The notes under the pieces were generated by a model. That model saw nothing but the letters and a program-made list of their open reading frames with translations, ran no database searches and was not told where the DNA came from. From NCBI RefSeq assembly GCF_009930815.1, contig NZ_CP022222.1, positions 5,994,501-6,058,500 on the forward strand: a stretch of DNA of 64,000 bases. The letters are read 5' to 3'. Both the position numbers and the translations under genes were made by a program. Source of the DNA: Bradyrhizobium sp. CCBAU 051011 (GTDB lineage Bacteria > Pseudomonadota > Alphaproteobacteria > Rhizobiales > Xanthobacteraceae). Shown here piece after piece: positions 50,407-60,230 of this stretch (position 1 is its first letter; each line of letters begins with the position of its first letter).

Positions 50407-52887
50407 ATGGTTGCGGCCAACAGATCATCGAAAAGATCATCAGAGAAATTCAATACCGAAATGTTTGCCGACGTCGCGGTTTTGCAGCGCAAATGGCAGG
50501 CCGCGTTGCGCCCGGGCGAGAATTTGCCACGCTACGAAGACGTCATGCTCGGTAGCCTTGGCCGGCTTGCGGACCATGTGGTGTTGCTTCGCGACGACGA
50601 CGACACGCTCGCCGTCTCGCACAGCGGCCGCTATGTCCAGCAATGGCTCAATGATGATCGCTGGGACATTCCCTTGAGCGCGCTGCCGCCGGATTGCGCG
50701 ACTGCGCTCGGCGAAGCCGCATCTCACGCGCTGCAGAACGGCCGTCCGTATCTTGCAGCGGGGCATTGCGTGCGCGACGGGCTGGTTCGAACTTATGACG
50801 TGCTGGCACTGCCGACGTCTTCGCGTTGGGGCGCCACCTTGGTCGGCGCCTATGTCAACGAGCGCGACGCACAATTCAATCTGCTGGATACGATCTTCTC
50901 GGCGACCGACGAGGGCGTATTGTCGCTGGCCGCGATTCGCGATGCGAATGGCAATCCGTCCGATTTTCAGATCGTTCATCTCAATCAGGGTGCAGCGCGG
51001 CTGCTGCGGCAACCGTCGACGGAATTGTTGTGGCACCGGCTCGCCGCGGGCGGAAACCTGCTGTGCGCCCCGGAGATAGTTCGGCGTCTGCGCGAAATCA
51101 TCAGCAGCGGCAATGGTGGCCAGATCGAAATCGACAGCGAGGACCGCTGCCTGCGACTGGGTGTGACCGCGTTCGGCGACATGCTGTCGCTGACGGTTTC
51201 CGACGTCACGGCGCTGAAGCGGAGCGAAGTTTCGTTCCGCCTGCTGTTCGACAACAATCCAATGCCGATGTGGGTGTTCGATGCCGAGACGACCCAATTC
51301 CTCAGCGTGAACGACGCGGCCGTGCAGCATTACGGCTACGCTCGCGAAACGTTCCTGCAGATGCAACTTCGCCAGATCTGGCCAGCGGACGAATGGGCAA
51401 GCCACAGCCAGGCGCTGCAGCAGCTCGGCGACGTCTATAATTCGAGCCGCGACTGGCGGCATCTCAAGGCCGATGGCAGCGAAATCCATGTGCTGACATT
51501 CGGACGGCGTGTCGCCTTCGATGGGCGCGACGGCTATCTGGTTGCCATCGTCGACATTACCGAGCGCCGCAAAGCGGAAGCGCGGATTGTGCACATGGCC
51601 CATCATGACGGCCTGACCGACCTGCCGAACCGCGACTTCTATCAGGACCGCCTTCGCCAGGCGCTGGAGCGTGCGTCCGGCAACAGGCGCGTCGCAGTAC
51701 TCTGCGTCGATCTCGACCTGTTCAAGAACGTCAACGATTCATTCGGTCATCCGATGGGCGACCGACTGCTGAAGCAGGTGGCCGAGCGGTTGAAGTCCGA
51801 GGTTCGCGGCGACAATCTCGTCGCCCGGCTCGGCGGCGACGAATTCGCCATCGTGCTGGCCTCCGATGTGTCGCCGAACGAGGTGAGCGACTTCGCCGAC
51901 CGCCTGATCGGCGTGCTGAGTGCGCGCTATGACCTCGACGGCATCGAGGTCATTGTCGGCGCCAGCGTCGGTATTGCGCTGTCGCCCGGCGATGGCGCGA
52001 CCTGCGAGGAATTGATGCGCAACGCCGACATGGCGCTCTACCGCGCGAAATCCGATGGCGGTGGCGTTCATCGTTTCTTCGAGCCCGAGATGGACCGCCA
52101 GGCGCAGAAGCGCCGCGATATGGAGCGAGATCTGCGCCGGGCCTTCGCCAAGGGCGAATTCGAACTGCACTATCAACCGCTCGTGGATATTGCGGCCAAC
52201 CGGATCAGCGGGTTCGAATCGCTATTGCGCTGGCGCAGTCCGGAAGAGGGCATGATCTCTCCAGCCGATTTCATTCCGGTCGCAGAGGACATCGGATTGA
52301 TCGTGGGGCTCGGCGAGTGGGTGCTGCGCGAGGCCTGTTCCGAGGCGGTGAACTGGCCGGAAGACATCAAGGTCGCCGTCAACCTGTCGCCCGTTCAGTT
52401 CCGCAGCCGCAACCTGGTACAGGCGGTGATTTCCGCGCTGGCGCATTCCGGTCTGTCGCCGCGCCGGCTCGAACTCGAAATCACCGAATCGGTCTTCCTG
52501 GCCGAGACCGAGGCCAATCTGGCGATCCTGCATCAGCTTCGCGAACTTGGCGTCAGCATATCCATGGACGACTTCGGCACCGGCTATTCGAGCCTGAGTT
52601 ATCTCCGCAGCTTTCCATTCGACAAGATCAAGATCGACCGCTCGTTCGTGAAAGACCTCGTCGCGCGTACCGATTGCGTCGCGATCGTGCGAGCCATCTC
52701 CGGTCTCGGACGCAGCCTGAACATCACGACGACGGCCGAAGGCGTCGAGACCACGGACCAGCTCGACTGGCTGCGCGCCGAAGGCTGTAACGAAGTGCAG
52801 GGTTTTCTATTCAGCGCGGCAAGACCGGCAGCCGAACTGGCAGCGTTGCTGTCCGGGTTCGACAAGCGAGGCTCGAAGGCCGCCTGA
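50407..52887 (+). CDS. PAS-GGDEF-EAL c-di-GMP signalling protein, 826 aa
   Basis: ATG 50407 chosen over GTG 50386 because GGGG precedes it. Order: N-terminal divergent PAS/sensor region (to about 260), a clear PAS (FRLLFDNNPMPMWVFDAETT, about 277-400), GGDEF (ARLGGDEFAIVL, about 475) and EAL. The inhibitory site has R-G-D-N where RxxD is usual. The EAL motif reads ESL (FESLLRW); the other metal and catalytic residues are present (NLSPVQF, LEITESV, DDFGTGYSSL, KIDRSF, EGVET). Probably a dual or phosphodiesterase enzyme; no TM helix. Confidence 0.93.
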   Translation: MVAANRSSKRSSEKFNTEMFADVAVLQRKWQAALRPGENLPRYEDVMLGSLGRLADHVVLLRDDDDTLAVSHSGRYVQQWLNDDRWDIPLSALPPDCATALGEAASHALQNGRPYLAAGHCVRDGLVRTYDVLALPTSSRWGATLVGAYVNERDAQFNLLDTIFSATDEGVLSLAAIRDANGNPSDFQIVHLNQGAARLLRQPSTELLWHRLAAGGNLLCAPEIVRRLREIISSGNGGQIEIDSEDRCLRLGVTAFGDMLSLTVSDVTALKRSEVSFRLLFDNNPMPMWVFDAETTQFLSVNDAAVQHYGYARETFLQMQLRQIWPADEWASHSQALQQLGDVYNSSRDWRHLKADGSEIHVLTFGRRVAFDGRDGYLVAIVDITERRKAEARIVHMAHHDGLTDLPNRDFYQDRLRQALERASGNRRVAVLCVDLDLFKNVNDSFGHPMGDRLLKQVAERLKSEVRGDNLVARLGGDEFAIVLASDVSPNEVSDFADRLIGVLSARYDLDGIEVIVGASVGIALSPGDGATCEELMRNADMALYRAKSDGGGVHRFFEPEMDRQAQKRRDMERDLRRAFAKGEFELHYQPLVDIAANRISGFESLLRWRSPEEGMISPADFIPVAEDIGLIVGLGEWVLREACSEAVNWPEDIKVAVNLSPVQFRSRNLVQAVISALAHSGLSPRRLELEITESVFLAETEANLAILHQLRELGVSISMDDFGTGYSSLSYLRSFPFDKIKIDRSFVKDLVARTDCVAIVRAISGLGRSLNITTTAEGVETTDQLDWLRAEGCNEVQGFLFSAARPAAELAALLSGFDKRGSKAA

Positions 52888-52900
52888 GGCAATGGCAACT

Positions 52901-53009
52901 CGTCATGCCCTGACTTGATCCGGGCATCCATCCTCTTCGCAAGAGTCTTCTCGAGATTCAAGAGTCTTCTCGAGATTAATGGATTGCCGGGTCAAGCCCG
53001 GCAATGACG
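52901..53009. repeat. dispersed repeat with internal 19-bp tandem duplication
   Basis: Ends CGTCATGCCCTGACTTGATC and GGGTCAAGCCCGGCAATGACG form the outer inverted repeat known in Bradyrhizobium and Rhodopseudomonas. Inside, AAGAGTCTTCTCGAGATT(C/A) is present twice in tandem (52941-52959, 52960-52978). Confidence 0.8.
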
Positions 53010-53021
53010 GCCGCGGCGAAT

Positions 53022-53585
53022 TTAGAACCGCGTCACGATATCCGACAGCGTCGGGCGCGGGCGGTCTTCGGTTGGTTTCGACGGTGTTCCGATATGGATG
53101 AAGCCGGCGAGTTTTTCATCCGCCTTCAATCCTAGCCCGTCGAGCACGTCGCGGTCGAACGCGAACCAGCCGGTGAGCCAGCAGGCACCGTAGCCTAGCG
53201 CAGTGGCCGCGTTGACGATGTTCATCGCGCTCGCGCCGGCCGACAGTTCCTGCTCCAGGGGCGGTACTTTTGGGTGCGGTCTGGTGAAACTAACCACACC
53301 GATCACCAGCGGTGCATCCATCAGCCGGCGCTTTTCGATCTCGATATCGGCGGTCGGGGCTGCCGGATTCTTTTTCGCGAACACTCGCGCGATGACCTCG
53401 CCAGCGCGGAGGCGTCCGTCGCCTTCGAATACGATGAAGCGCCACGGCGTCAGCTTGCCATGATCGGGCACCCGGGCACCGATGGTCAGGATGGTGTCGA
53501 GTTCGCTGGCCGTCGGGCCAGGCCCGCTCATTTCGCGGGGCTTCACCGATCGGCGGATCTTCAGGAGTTCAAGGGCGTCAGGCAC
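53022..53585 (-). CDS. nitroreductase family protein, 187 aa
   Basis: FMN-dependent oxidoreductase fold: LKIRRSVKPREMSGPGPTAS (phosphate-binding RRS), GARVPDHGKLTPWRFIVFEG, SAGASAMNIVNAATALGYGA and GFIHIGTPSKP. Resembles the YdjA subfamily, which reduces quinone- or nitro-compounds with NADPH. Substrate unknown. Confidence 0.9.
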   Translation of the reverse strand: MPDALELLKIRRSVKPREMSGPGPTASELDTILTIGARVPDHGKLTPWRFIVFEGDGRLRAGEVIARVFAKKNPAAPTADIEIEKRRLMDAPLVIGVVSFTRPHPKVPPLEQELSAGASAMNIVNAATALGYGACWLTGWFAFDRDVLDGLGLKADEKLAGFIHIGTPSKPTEDRPRPTLSDIVTRF

Positions 53586-53668
53586 GAAGTTTTTCTCTCG
53601 TCGGGAATGGCTGTGCTAAAGATAGTGGCGCAGCCGGTCCAGCGGAAGCCGATTTAGACCGATTATGA

Positions 53669-55714
53669 TCAGGCTGCCGCTCGCGCCCGCTTCACGTCTG
53701 GCGGCGTTGCCTCTTCGACGAGGGCGGCCAGCGCCTCGTCGGTCGGCATCACCTTCTGCCCGTCGCTGCCGAGCCGGCGGATCGAGACCGAATGGGTCTC
53801 GGCTTCCTTCTTGCCGACGACGAGCAGGGCCGGGATTTTTGCCAGCGAATGCTCGCGGACCTTGTAGTTGATCTTCTCGTTGCGCAGGTCGATCTCGACG
53901 CGCAGGCCCGCCCGCCGCGCGGCGGCGGCGACCACCTTGGCGTATTCGTCGCCTTCGGAGGTGATGGTCGTCACCACCACCTGCGTCGGCGCCAGCCAGA
54001 GCGGGAAATTGCCGGCGAAATGCTCGATCAGAATGCCGATGAAGCGCTCCATCGAGCCGCAGATCGCGCGATGCACCATCACCGGTGCCTTCTTCGAACC
54101 GTCGGCGTCGATGTAGAACGCGCCAAAACGTTCCGGGAGGTTGAAGTCGACCTGCGTGGTGCCGCATTGCCAGTCGCGGCCGATGGCGTCGCGCAGCACA
54201 TATTCGAACTTCGGCCCGTAGAACGCGCCTTCGCCCGGGTTGATCTCGGTCTTGATGCGGTTGTTGCCGCTGGCCTGAATTTCCGCCAGCACCGTTGCCA
54301 TGACGCGCTCGGCGTGGTCCCACATCTCGTCGGTGCCGACGCGCTTCTCCGGCCGGGTCGAGAGCTTGACCGTGAGTTCGCCGTCGAAGCCGAAATCGGC
54401 GTAGGTCGACAGGATCAGTTCATTGATCTTGAGGCACTCCTCCGCAAGCTGCGCTTCGGTGCAGAACACATGCGCATCGTCCTGGGTGAAGCCGCGCACG
54501 CGCATCAGGCCGTGCATGGCGCCCGACGCCTCGTAGCGATGCACCACGCCGAACTCGGCAAGACGCAAGGGCAGGTCGCGGTAGCTCTTCAGGCCGTGCT
54601 TGAAGATCTGCACATGGCCGGGGCAGTTCATCGGCTTGAGCGCAAACCAGCGCTTGTCCTCGGCCTCGTCGCCGGCCGACTGCGCCGCGAACATGTTCTC
54701 GCGGTACCAGTCCCAGTGACCGGAGGTCTCCCACAACACCTTGTCGAGGATCTGCGGCGCATTGACCTCGTCGTAGTCGCCGGTCAGGCGTCGGCGCATA
54801 TACGCGATCAGCGCCTGGAAGATGGTCCAGCCCTTCGGGTGCCAGAACACGACGCCCGGGCCTTCTTCCTGGAAGTGGAATAGGTCGAGCTCACGGCCGA
54901 GCTTGCGGTGGTCGCGCTTCTCGGCTTCCTCGATCTGTTTGAGGTAGGCGTCGAGCTCTTCCTGCCTGGCGAACGCCGTGCCGTAGATGCGGGTCAGCAT
55001 CGGATTGTTGGCGTCCCCGCGCCAGTAGGCGCCCGCCACCTTCATCAGCTTGAAGGCGTTGCCGATCTTGCCGGTCGAACTCATGTGCGGGCCGCGGCAG
55101 AGATCGAACCAGTCGCCCTGGAAATAGATCTTGATCGGCTCGTCGCCGGGAATGGCGTCGACCAGTTCGACCTTGAACGCCTCGCCCTTGTCGCGGAACA
55201 CCTGTTTTGTTTTTTCGCGATCCCAGACCTCTTTGGTGAAAGGCTTGTCGCGCGCGATGATCTCGCGCATCCGCTTTTCGATCGCGGCAAAGTCTTCCGG
55301 TGTGAATGGCTCGTTGCGGAAGAAGTCGTAATAGAAGCCGTTCTCGATCACCGGGCCGATGGTGACCTGCGTGCCCGGCCACAGCGACTGCACCGCCTCC
55401 GCCAGCACATGGGCGCAGTCATGCCGGATCAGTTCCAGCGCGCGGGGGTCTTCGCGGTTGATCAGCTCGATCCTGGCGTCGTCCGAAATCGGATCGTTGA
55501 GATCGGCGACCACGCCGTCGAGCGCCATCGCCACCGTGCGCTTGGCCAGCGAGGGCGAGATGCCCCTGGCAATGTCGAGGCCGGTGATGTCCTTGGCGAA
55601 TTCACGCTTGGCGCCGTCGGGGAAGGTGAGGGTGATCTTTTGCACGGGTTCGGCCGGTTTCAAATTGGCGAGGCCGAACTGGAATCCCGATGCGGGCGTA
55701 TTCTGGTCAGGCAT
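53669..55714 (-). CDS. thrS: threonyl-tRNA synthetase
   Basis: 681 residues from ATG 55714, six bases after AGGAG (the ATG at 55720 touches the ribosome site). Domains: TGS (about 25-85), editing domain with the HxxxH zinc motif ([13 protein letters not shown]), class II core with [20 protein letters not shown] (zinc Cys), [14 protein letters not shown] motif 2, and motif 3 [13 protein letters not shown]; anticodon-binding domain at the C-terminus. Essential. Confidence 0.98.
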   Translation of the reverse strand: MPDQNTPASGFQFGLANLKPAEPVQKITLTFPDGAKREFAKDITGLDIARGISPSLAKRTVAMALDGVVADLNDPISDDARIELINREDPRALELIRHDCAHVLAEAVQSLWPGTQVTIGPVIENGFYYDFFRNEPFTPEDFAAIEKRMREIIARDKPFTKEVWDREKTKQVFRDKGEAFKVELVDAIPGDEPIKIYFQGDWFDLCRGPHMSSTGKIGNAFKLMKVAGAYWRGDANNPMLTRIYGTAFARQEELDAYLKQIEEAEKRDHRKLGRELDLFHFQEEGPGVVFWHPKGWTIFQALIAYMRRRLTGDYDEVNAPQILDKVLWETSGHWDWYRENMFAAQSAGDEAEDKRWFALKPMNCPGHVQIFKHGLKSYRDLPLRLAEFGVVHRYEASGAMHGLMRVRGFTQDDAHVFCTEAQLAEECLKINELILSTYADFGFDGELTVKLSTRPEKRVGTDEMWDHAERVMATVLAEIQASGNNRIKTEINPGEGAFYGPKFEYVLRDAIGRDWQCGTTQVDFNLPERFGAFYIDADGSKKAPVMVHRAICGSMERFIGILIEHFAGNFPLWLAPTQVVVTTITSEGDEYAKVVAAAARRAGLRVEIDLRNEKINYKVREHSLAKIPALLVVGKKEAETHSVSIRRLGSDGQKVMPTDEALAALVEEATPPDVKRARAAA

Positions 55715-55951
55715 TGGCATCTCCTAGAGCTCACTCCTGCGAACGAGCGCAGGTAAGCGGGAAAGCAGCGGTATAGCAGGGGATTCGGCTCCTGCAATCG
55801 GGCAATATCGAGAAAATCACGCCATATCGTGATCACAAAGAACGGCAAGGGCCGATCGTCCGCCACCAGGGATTGCCGGACTGACGCGCATTGTCTAGCC
55901 TTGCGTATTGCGCCGCTGCTCGCCCATTCGCCCGATTGTGCCGGTCTGACG

Positions 55952-57208
55952 ATGTTTCGTTTTCTCGTTCTCGCAGCCCTGCTGCTGGTCAGCGGCGAAT
56001 TGCGTGCCGAAACGCCGGCCGAAAAAGCCGGCTTTGCGCCGAGGCTGATCATCTACAACGCCAAGGGGCCGGCCAATTCCTGCGGTCCGGGTTGCGACCG
56101 CTGGATCGCGATCGAGGGCCAGGTCGATGAGGGAGCGGCGGCTCGTGTCAGCCGCTTCCTGCGTGACGCCAAGGACACCACGCGCCCGATCTATTTCCAT
56201 TCGCCGGGTGGTTCGGTCAGGCCGTCCTATGTCATCGCCCGGATGCTGCGCGGCAGGAAGGCCGTTGCCCGGATCGGGCGCACCATCGCAACCGCCTGCA
56301 CCCGCGGAACCCAGGTGGACGCGGCCTGCCTCAAGATCAAGACGGCCGGCGGTGAGGTTGAAGCCGAACTGACGACCCGCAACGCCATGTGCAATTCGGC
56401 CTGCGGCTACCTGCTTCTCGGCGCCACGACCCGCGAGGTTGCACCCGATGCCGTCATGGCCGTTCATAACTCCAGGCTGACGCTGGTCGTTCACGGGTCG
56501 ATCCCGGCACAGGTGATCGCCGAATACAAGCAGCGCCGCATGGCCAGTGCCGATCGCGAGCGCGCCGCGTTCGTCACCTCGATGGGCGTCAGCCGTGAGC
56601 TGGACGATCTCATCAAGACGGTAAAGTTCGAGAGCCTGCACGTCCTGACACGGGCTGAGCTCTATCGCTTCGGTATCGACAAGCGTTCTCTGCTCGAAAC
56701 GCCCTGGACATTCGAAACCGCGGCGCGCCCCTACGTTCGCAAGCTCGCGTCGGCCAGGCAGGGTGACGGCACATCGTTCCGTTCGATGGAGTGGCGGCTG
56801 TTCTGCGAGGCCAAGACTCGCGCCAGGCTGATGTTCGTCCGGGAAGCCGACCAGGACGCCGGCAGCAACAAGGACGTCAACAAGACGGTGATGTTGATGG
56901 CGGGTCCGGAAAAATCCGTGGCCTTTGGCAGGTACCCCGCGCGTGTCGGCAAGTTCGAAATCTGGAGCGACATCGTCGCGCCCGAGGCCATGGAGGCAAT
57001 GCTGGCCGCTCCCCGCCTGCAGATGGGCGAACGCATGCCAGCGGCGGAAGGCAAGACCGACCTGTCGACATTCGACATCGACATGCTTGGCCTCGGAGCG
57101 GCGTGGACGCGGCTCTTGGCGTCGTGCCCCGCCAACAACCCGCGGCCTGCGGCGGCATCGACCAATCTCAACGCCGATCCCGCAGCCGCGGCAAATCCGG
57201 CGAAGTGA
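55952..57208 (+). CDS. periplasmic ClpP/SppA-like protein (COG3904), 418 aa
   Basis: Signal peptide MFRFLVLAALLLVSGELRAE; the frame is open to 55829 but this start fits export. The fold has FHSPGGSVRPSYVIARMLRG (oxyanion GGS), MCNSACGYLLLGATTREVAP (presumed nucleophile Ser flanked by Cys) and DAVMAVHNSRLTLVVHGSIP (His). CxSxC also occurs in the protein at 61957-63006. The C-terminal half (from about 250) is a separate, unassigned domain. Probably a serine protease-like periplasmic protein; activity unproven. Confidence 0.8.
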   Translation: MFRFLVLAALLLVSGELRAETPAEKAGFAPRLIIYNAKGPANSCGPGCDRWIAIEGQVDEGAAARVSRFLRDAKDTTRPIYFHSPGGSVRPSYVIARMLRGRKAVARIGRTIATACTRGTQVDAACLKIKTAGGEVEAELTTRNAMCNSACGYLLLGATTREVAPDAVMAVHNSRLTLVVHGSIPAQVIAEYKQRRMASADRERAAFVTSMGVSRELDDLIKTVKFESLHVLTRAELYRFGIDKRSLLETPWTFETAARPYVRKLASARQGDGTSFRSMEWRLFCEAKTRARLMFVREADQDAGSNKDVNKTVMLMAGPEKSVAFGRYPARVGKFEIWSDIVAPEAMEAMLAAPRLQMGERMPAAEGKTDLSTFDIDMLGLGAAWTRLLASCPANNPRPAAASTNLNADPAAAANPAK

Positions 57209-57253
57209 CCACGAGATTCGATTCGGTGCGCTCGCCGCGGGTGACGAAGCCGG

Positions 57254-58594
57254 CTAGCGGTTTGCGTAGCTGGCGATCTGGGTCAAAGCCGGCGTTGCCG
57301 CCATCTTGACCAGCACGTCCTTGATCGGATGCTCGGTCCAGGCCTGCGTCACGTAATCGCGATGGGTGACGCCGTCAGGCGTCTGCACGAACACGACGCT
57401 GCCGGGCCGCAGCGGCCCGTCCATGCTCTCGGTGACGGTGATGCCCTTGTCGCGGAGCATCTGCATCAGCTCCAGGTCGTGCCGCTTGGTGTAGCGGGTG
57501 TACGAAGAGACGAAGAAGCCGGTCCGGTTCTTCTCGATCCAGGACGCGAACTTGTCGAGTTCACCATAGACGGCGTCGAGCAGGAATACGCCGCGGACGC
57601 GATTGGGAAGGCCGCCGACCTCCAGGCTCCAGGCGGTCGGCAGGAAGCCGCCGCTATAGCCGACGATCACGATCGGCATGTTCGCAAACGCCTGCGCCGA
57701 CTTTGGATCGCCGTAGAGACGGGCGAGATGGCCGGCCGATTCATCGATGAAGCGCTTCAAGCCGCCGGGCTGCCAGAACTTGCCGGCCGAGGAATCGGCG
57801 GCGTTGACCGCCATTTGCGGTGCAAGCAGCACGGCGTTGACGCCGGAATCGGTGATCTGCTGCGGCACCAATTGCCGGTCGCGGACGTCGCGCTCGAGCG
57901 TCGCGCCGTTGCCGTGGAAGAACACCACGATCACGCCGGGCTTTTTGACGTTGAACGTCTCGGGGACATGCACCAGCACGCGGCTGTCGTTGTAGGTTTC
58001 GTCCTGCCAATAGACCCGGCCGCCATAGCTGCGGTGGCCCTTGCGGTCGCCCTTGGTGATGTTCAGGAACGGCTCGTCCGAACGTGGATTGGTGCCGAAA
58101 TAAGGGAAGGCGGACGACTTCATGCTGACCAGCGTGGTCGGCTCTTCACGCCCGGTGCGGGGCAACGTCATCGTCGGCGTCAGCGAGGCGACCCTTACGG
58201 ATTCGGTCCTTACCGCGCGCGGCTCCGGTTGCGGTGTAAGCGCAACCTGGCGCTGGATCCGCGGCAGGCTTTCGCCGTCGGTCGGGAAACGATCGGCGAA
58301 TTGCGGCTGGAGGAAGCGGTCCTCGAAAGTATCGGCCGAAGCCTGCGACTTGGCGGCGCGGGATTTGGCGCCGTCCGTGTTCGCGGCCAGAATGCCGGCG
58401 TTGGGCGCCTTGCCGCACTGAACGAGCACAAAGGATAGCGGCACGATCAGCGCAGCCAGGGCGACCCAGTGCCATCGCAGCTGCAGGACGCGCCGCGGCC
58501 CGGCCGACAACGCCGACCGCATGGCGCGACCAATTGTCTGGAATTTCGGATTAGCTCCGACCATCCACCCCAATGTCCCAAGATCCACCGTCAA
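57254..58594 (-). CDS. alpha/beta hydrolase fold protein with TM anchor, 446 aa
   Basis: A TM helix near the N-terminus (HWVALAALIVPLSFVLVQCG) is followed by a long linker and then a hydrolase fold: PGVIVVFFHGNGATLERDVR (HGNG), IVIVGYSGGFLPTAWSLEVG (nucleophile GYSGG), LLDAVYGELDKF (Asp) and VTHRDYVTQAWTEHPIKDVL (His). Start uncertain: 58594, 58564 or 58522. Likely periplasmic esterase or peptidase; substrate unknown. Confidence 0.75.
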   Translation of the reverse strand: MTVDLGTLGWMVGANPKFQTIGRAMRSALSAGPRRVLQLRWHWVALAALIVPLSFVLVQCGKAPNAGILAANTDGAKSRAAKSQASADTFEDRFLQPQFADRFPTDGESLPRIQRQVALTPQPEPRAVRTESVRVASLTPTMTLPRTGREEPTTLVSMKSSAFPYFGTNPRSDEPFLNITKGDRKGHRSYGGRVYWQDETYNDSRVLVHVPETFNVKKPGVIVVFFHGNGATLERDVRDRQLVPQQITDSGVNAVLLAPQMAVNAADSSAGKFWQPGGLKRFIDESAGHLARLYGDPKSAQAFANMPIVIVGYSGGFLPTAWSLEVGGLPNRVRGVFLLDAVYGELDKFASWIEKNRTGFFVSSYTRYTKRHDLELMQMLRDKGITVTESMDGPLRPGSVVFVQTPDGVTHRDYVTQAWTEHPIKDVLVKMAATPALTQIASYANR

Positions 58595-58624
58595 CCGGGG
58601 TTAAGCTTGCACGCGGCGACGTTA

Positions 58625-58657
58625 AGCGTCCGGAAAAACTCCCCACATCCGGACGCT
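58625..58657. promoter_or_regulatory. 10-bp inverted repeat between divergent genes
   Basis: AGCGTCCGGA and TCCGGACGCT pair perfectly across a 13-base spacer, 30 bases upstream of the hydrolase start. Operator or hairpin; no consensus recognised. Confidence 0.4.
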
Positions 58658-58856
58658 CGAGGAGACCACCCAATCGTGTCGCGATTGTGGGACGGTCACG
58701 ATGTTTTCGCAATCCAGCAGGCACGGGGCCAGATCGCGGTACCATCGAACCTATTTTGGGTCTCAATTTAAACCCTTGTTAACATTGCTTGAATTGAGAG
58801 GCGTCAACCTGCACGATGCAGCTCTCGGCTGCGGGCGCTTGAAGGTGGGGTCCGAG

Positions 58857-60230
58857 ATGGCGGCATCAGAAGCGGGAAGCCCGGCTTGGCCTGGCTCGCT
58901 CACCAGTGGCGGCTCCACCGTTTCGGTCCTGGTGGCGGTTGCCATCGTCGTTGCCGACATGGTCGGCGTCGGCGTCTTCACCAGCCTCGGCTTTCAGGTC
59001 AAGGACATCCCGTCAGGCTTTTCGATCCTGCTGCTGTGGACGGTCGGTGGCATCGTCGCGCTGTGCGGCGTGTTTTCATACGGCGAACTCGGCGCGATGT
59101 TTCCGCGCTCGAGCGGCGAGTACAACTTCCTCGGCCGGGCCTATCACCCGGCCTTTGGCTTTGTGGCGGGCTGGGTTTCGGCGACGGTCGGATTCGCCGC
59201 GCCTGTCGCACTGGCCGCCATGGCCTTCGGCGAGTACGGCAAGTCCGTGCTGCCTGATGCGCCGCCGCTGGTGCTCGCGGTCGGCGTGGTCTGGCTGGTG
59301 TCGCTGGTGCAACTTACCGGGGTGCGGCACTCCTCGACCTTCCAACTGGTCGCGACCATTCTGAAGGTCGTGCTGATCCTGGCCTTCCTGGCCTGCGGTT
59401 TCGTGATCGGCACAGCGCAGCCGGTGTCGTTCACGCCATCAGCTTCCGATTTCACCCACATCGTCAGCGCGCCGTTCGCGATCAGCCTCGTCTTCGTGAT
59501 GTATTCGTTCTCCGGCTGGAACGCGGCAACCTACATCATCGGCGAGGTGCGCTTGCCCGAGCGCAACGTGCCGCGGGCGATGCTGATCGGGACGCTGATC
59601 GTGCTGGTGCTGTATGTCGCGCTCAACGCGGTGTTCCTGCATACCGCGCCGATCGACAAGCTCGCCGGCCAGATCGACGTCGCCCGCATCTCCGGCAGCT
59701 ACATTTTCGGCGAATTCGGCGGCCGCATCGTCGGCGCGATGATCTGCTTCGGGCTAATCTCCTCGATCAGCGCGATGATGTGGATCGGGCCGCGCGTCAT
59801 GATGACGATGGGCGAGGATCTTCCGTTGCTGCGTCCGTTTGCCCGCCGCTCCGGCAACGGCGCACCGGCCTACGCCATCCTGTTTCAGCTCACGGTCGCC
59901 AGCCTGATGCTGTTCACGCGCAGCTTCGAGGCGGTATTAGAGTTCATCCAGTTCGCGCTGCTGTTCTGCTCGTTCTTCACCGTGCTCGGCGTGATCAAGC
60001 TGCGCATCACGCACCCCGATTTGCCGCGGCCGTACCGCGCCTGGGGATACCCCGTAACGCCTCTCGTCTTTCTGCTCGTGACCGGTTTCATGATGTACTA
60101 CCTTTTGGCTGAACAGCCGCTGCGGTCGATGCTGAGTATCCTGATCATGTCGTCGGGCCTGCTGATCTATGCCGTCTTCCGCAAGCGGGCGGATCCAGGT
60201 CCTGTAGCTGTCTCTTCGGGTCGCGAATGA
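58857..60230 (+). CDS. APC-family amino-acid permease
   Basis: 457 residues from ATG 58857 (GGTGGGG upstream; the first 52 codons of the longer frame are rejected). About twelve TM helices with VVADMVGVGVFTSLGFQVKD, the APC helix 1 G(I/V)GVF signature, and ARRSGNGAPAYAILFQ late in the protein. Amino-acid or polyamine transporter. Its TGA overlaps the start of the next gene (ATGA). Confidence 0.9.
   Translation: MAASEAGSPAWPGSLTSGGSTVSVLVAVAIVVADMVGVGVFTSLGFQVKDIPSGFSILLLWTVGGIVALCGVFSYGELGAMFPRSSGEYNFLGRAYHPAFGFVAGWVSATVGFAAPVALAAMAFGEYGKSVLPDAPPLVLAVGVVWLVSLVQLTGVRHSSTFQLVATILKVVLILAFLACGFVIGTAQPVSFTPSASDFTHIVSAPFAISLVFVMYSFSGWNAATYIIGEVRLPERNVPRAMLIGTLIVLVLYVALNAVFLHTAPIDKLAGQIDVARISGSYIFGEFGGRIVGAMICFGLISSISAMMWIGPRVMMTMGEDLPLLRPFARRSGNGAPAYAILFQLTVASLMLFTRSFEAVLEFIQFALLFCSFFTVLGVIKLRITHPDLPRPYRAWGYPVTPLVFLLVTGFMMYYLLAEQPLRSMLSILIMSSGLLIYAVFRKRADPGPVAVSSGRE

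Noticed and set aside
53792..54883. Plus-strand frame opposite thrS
   Set aside because: Mirror of a highly conserved synthetase; no independent support.
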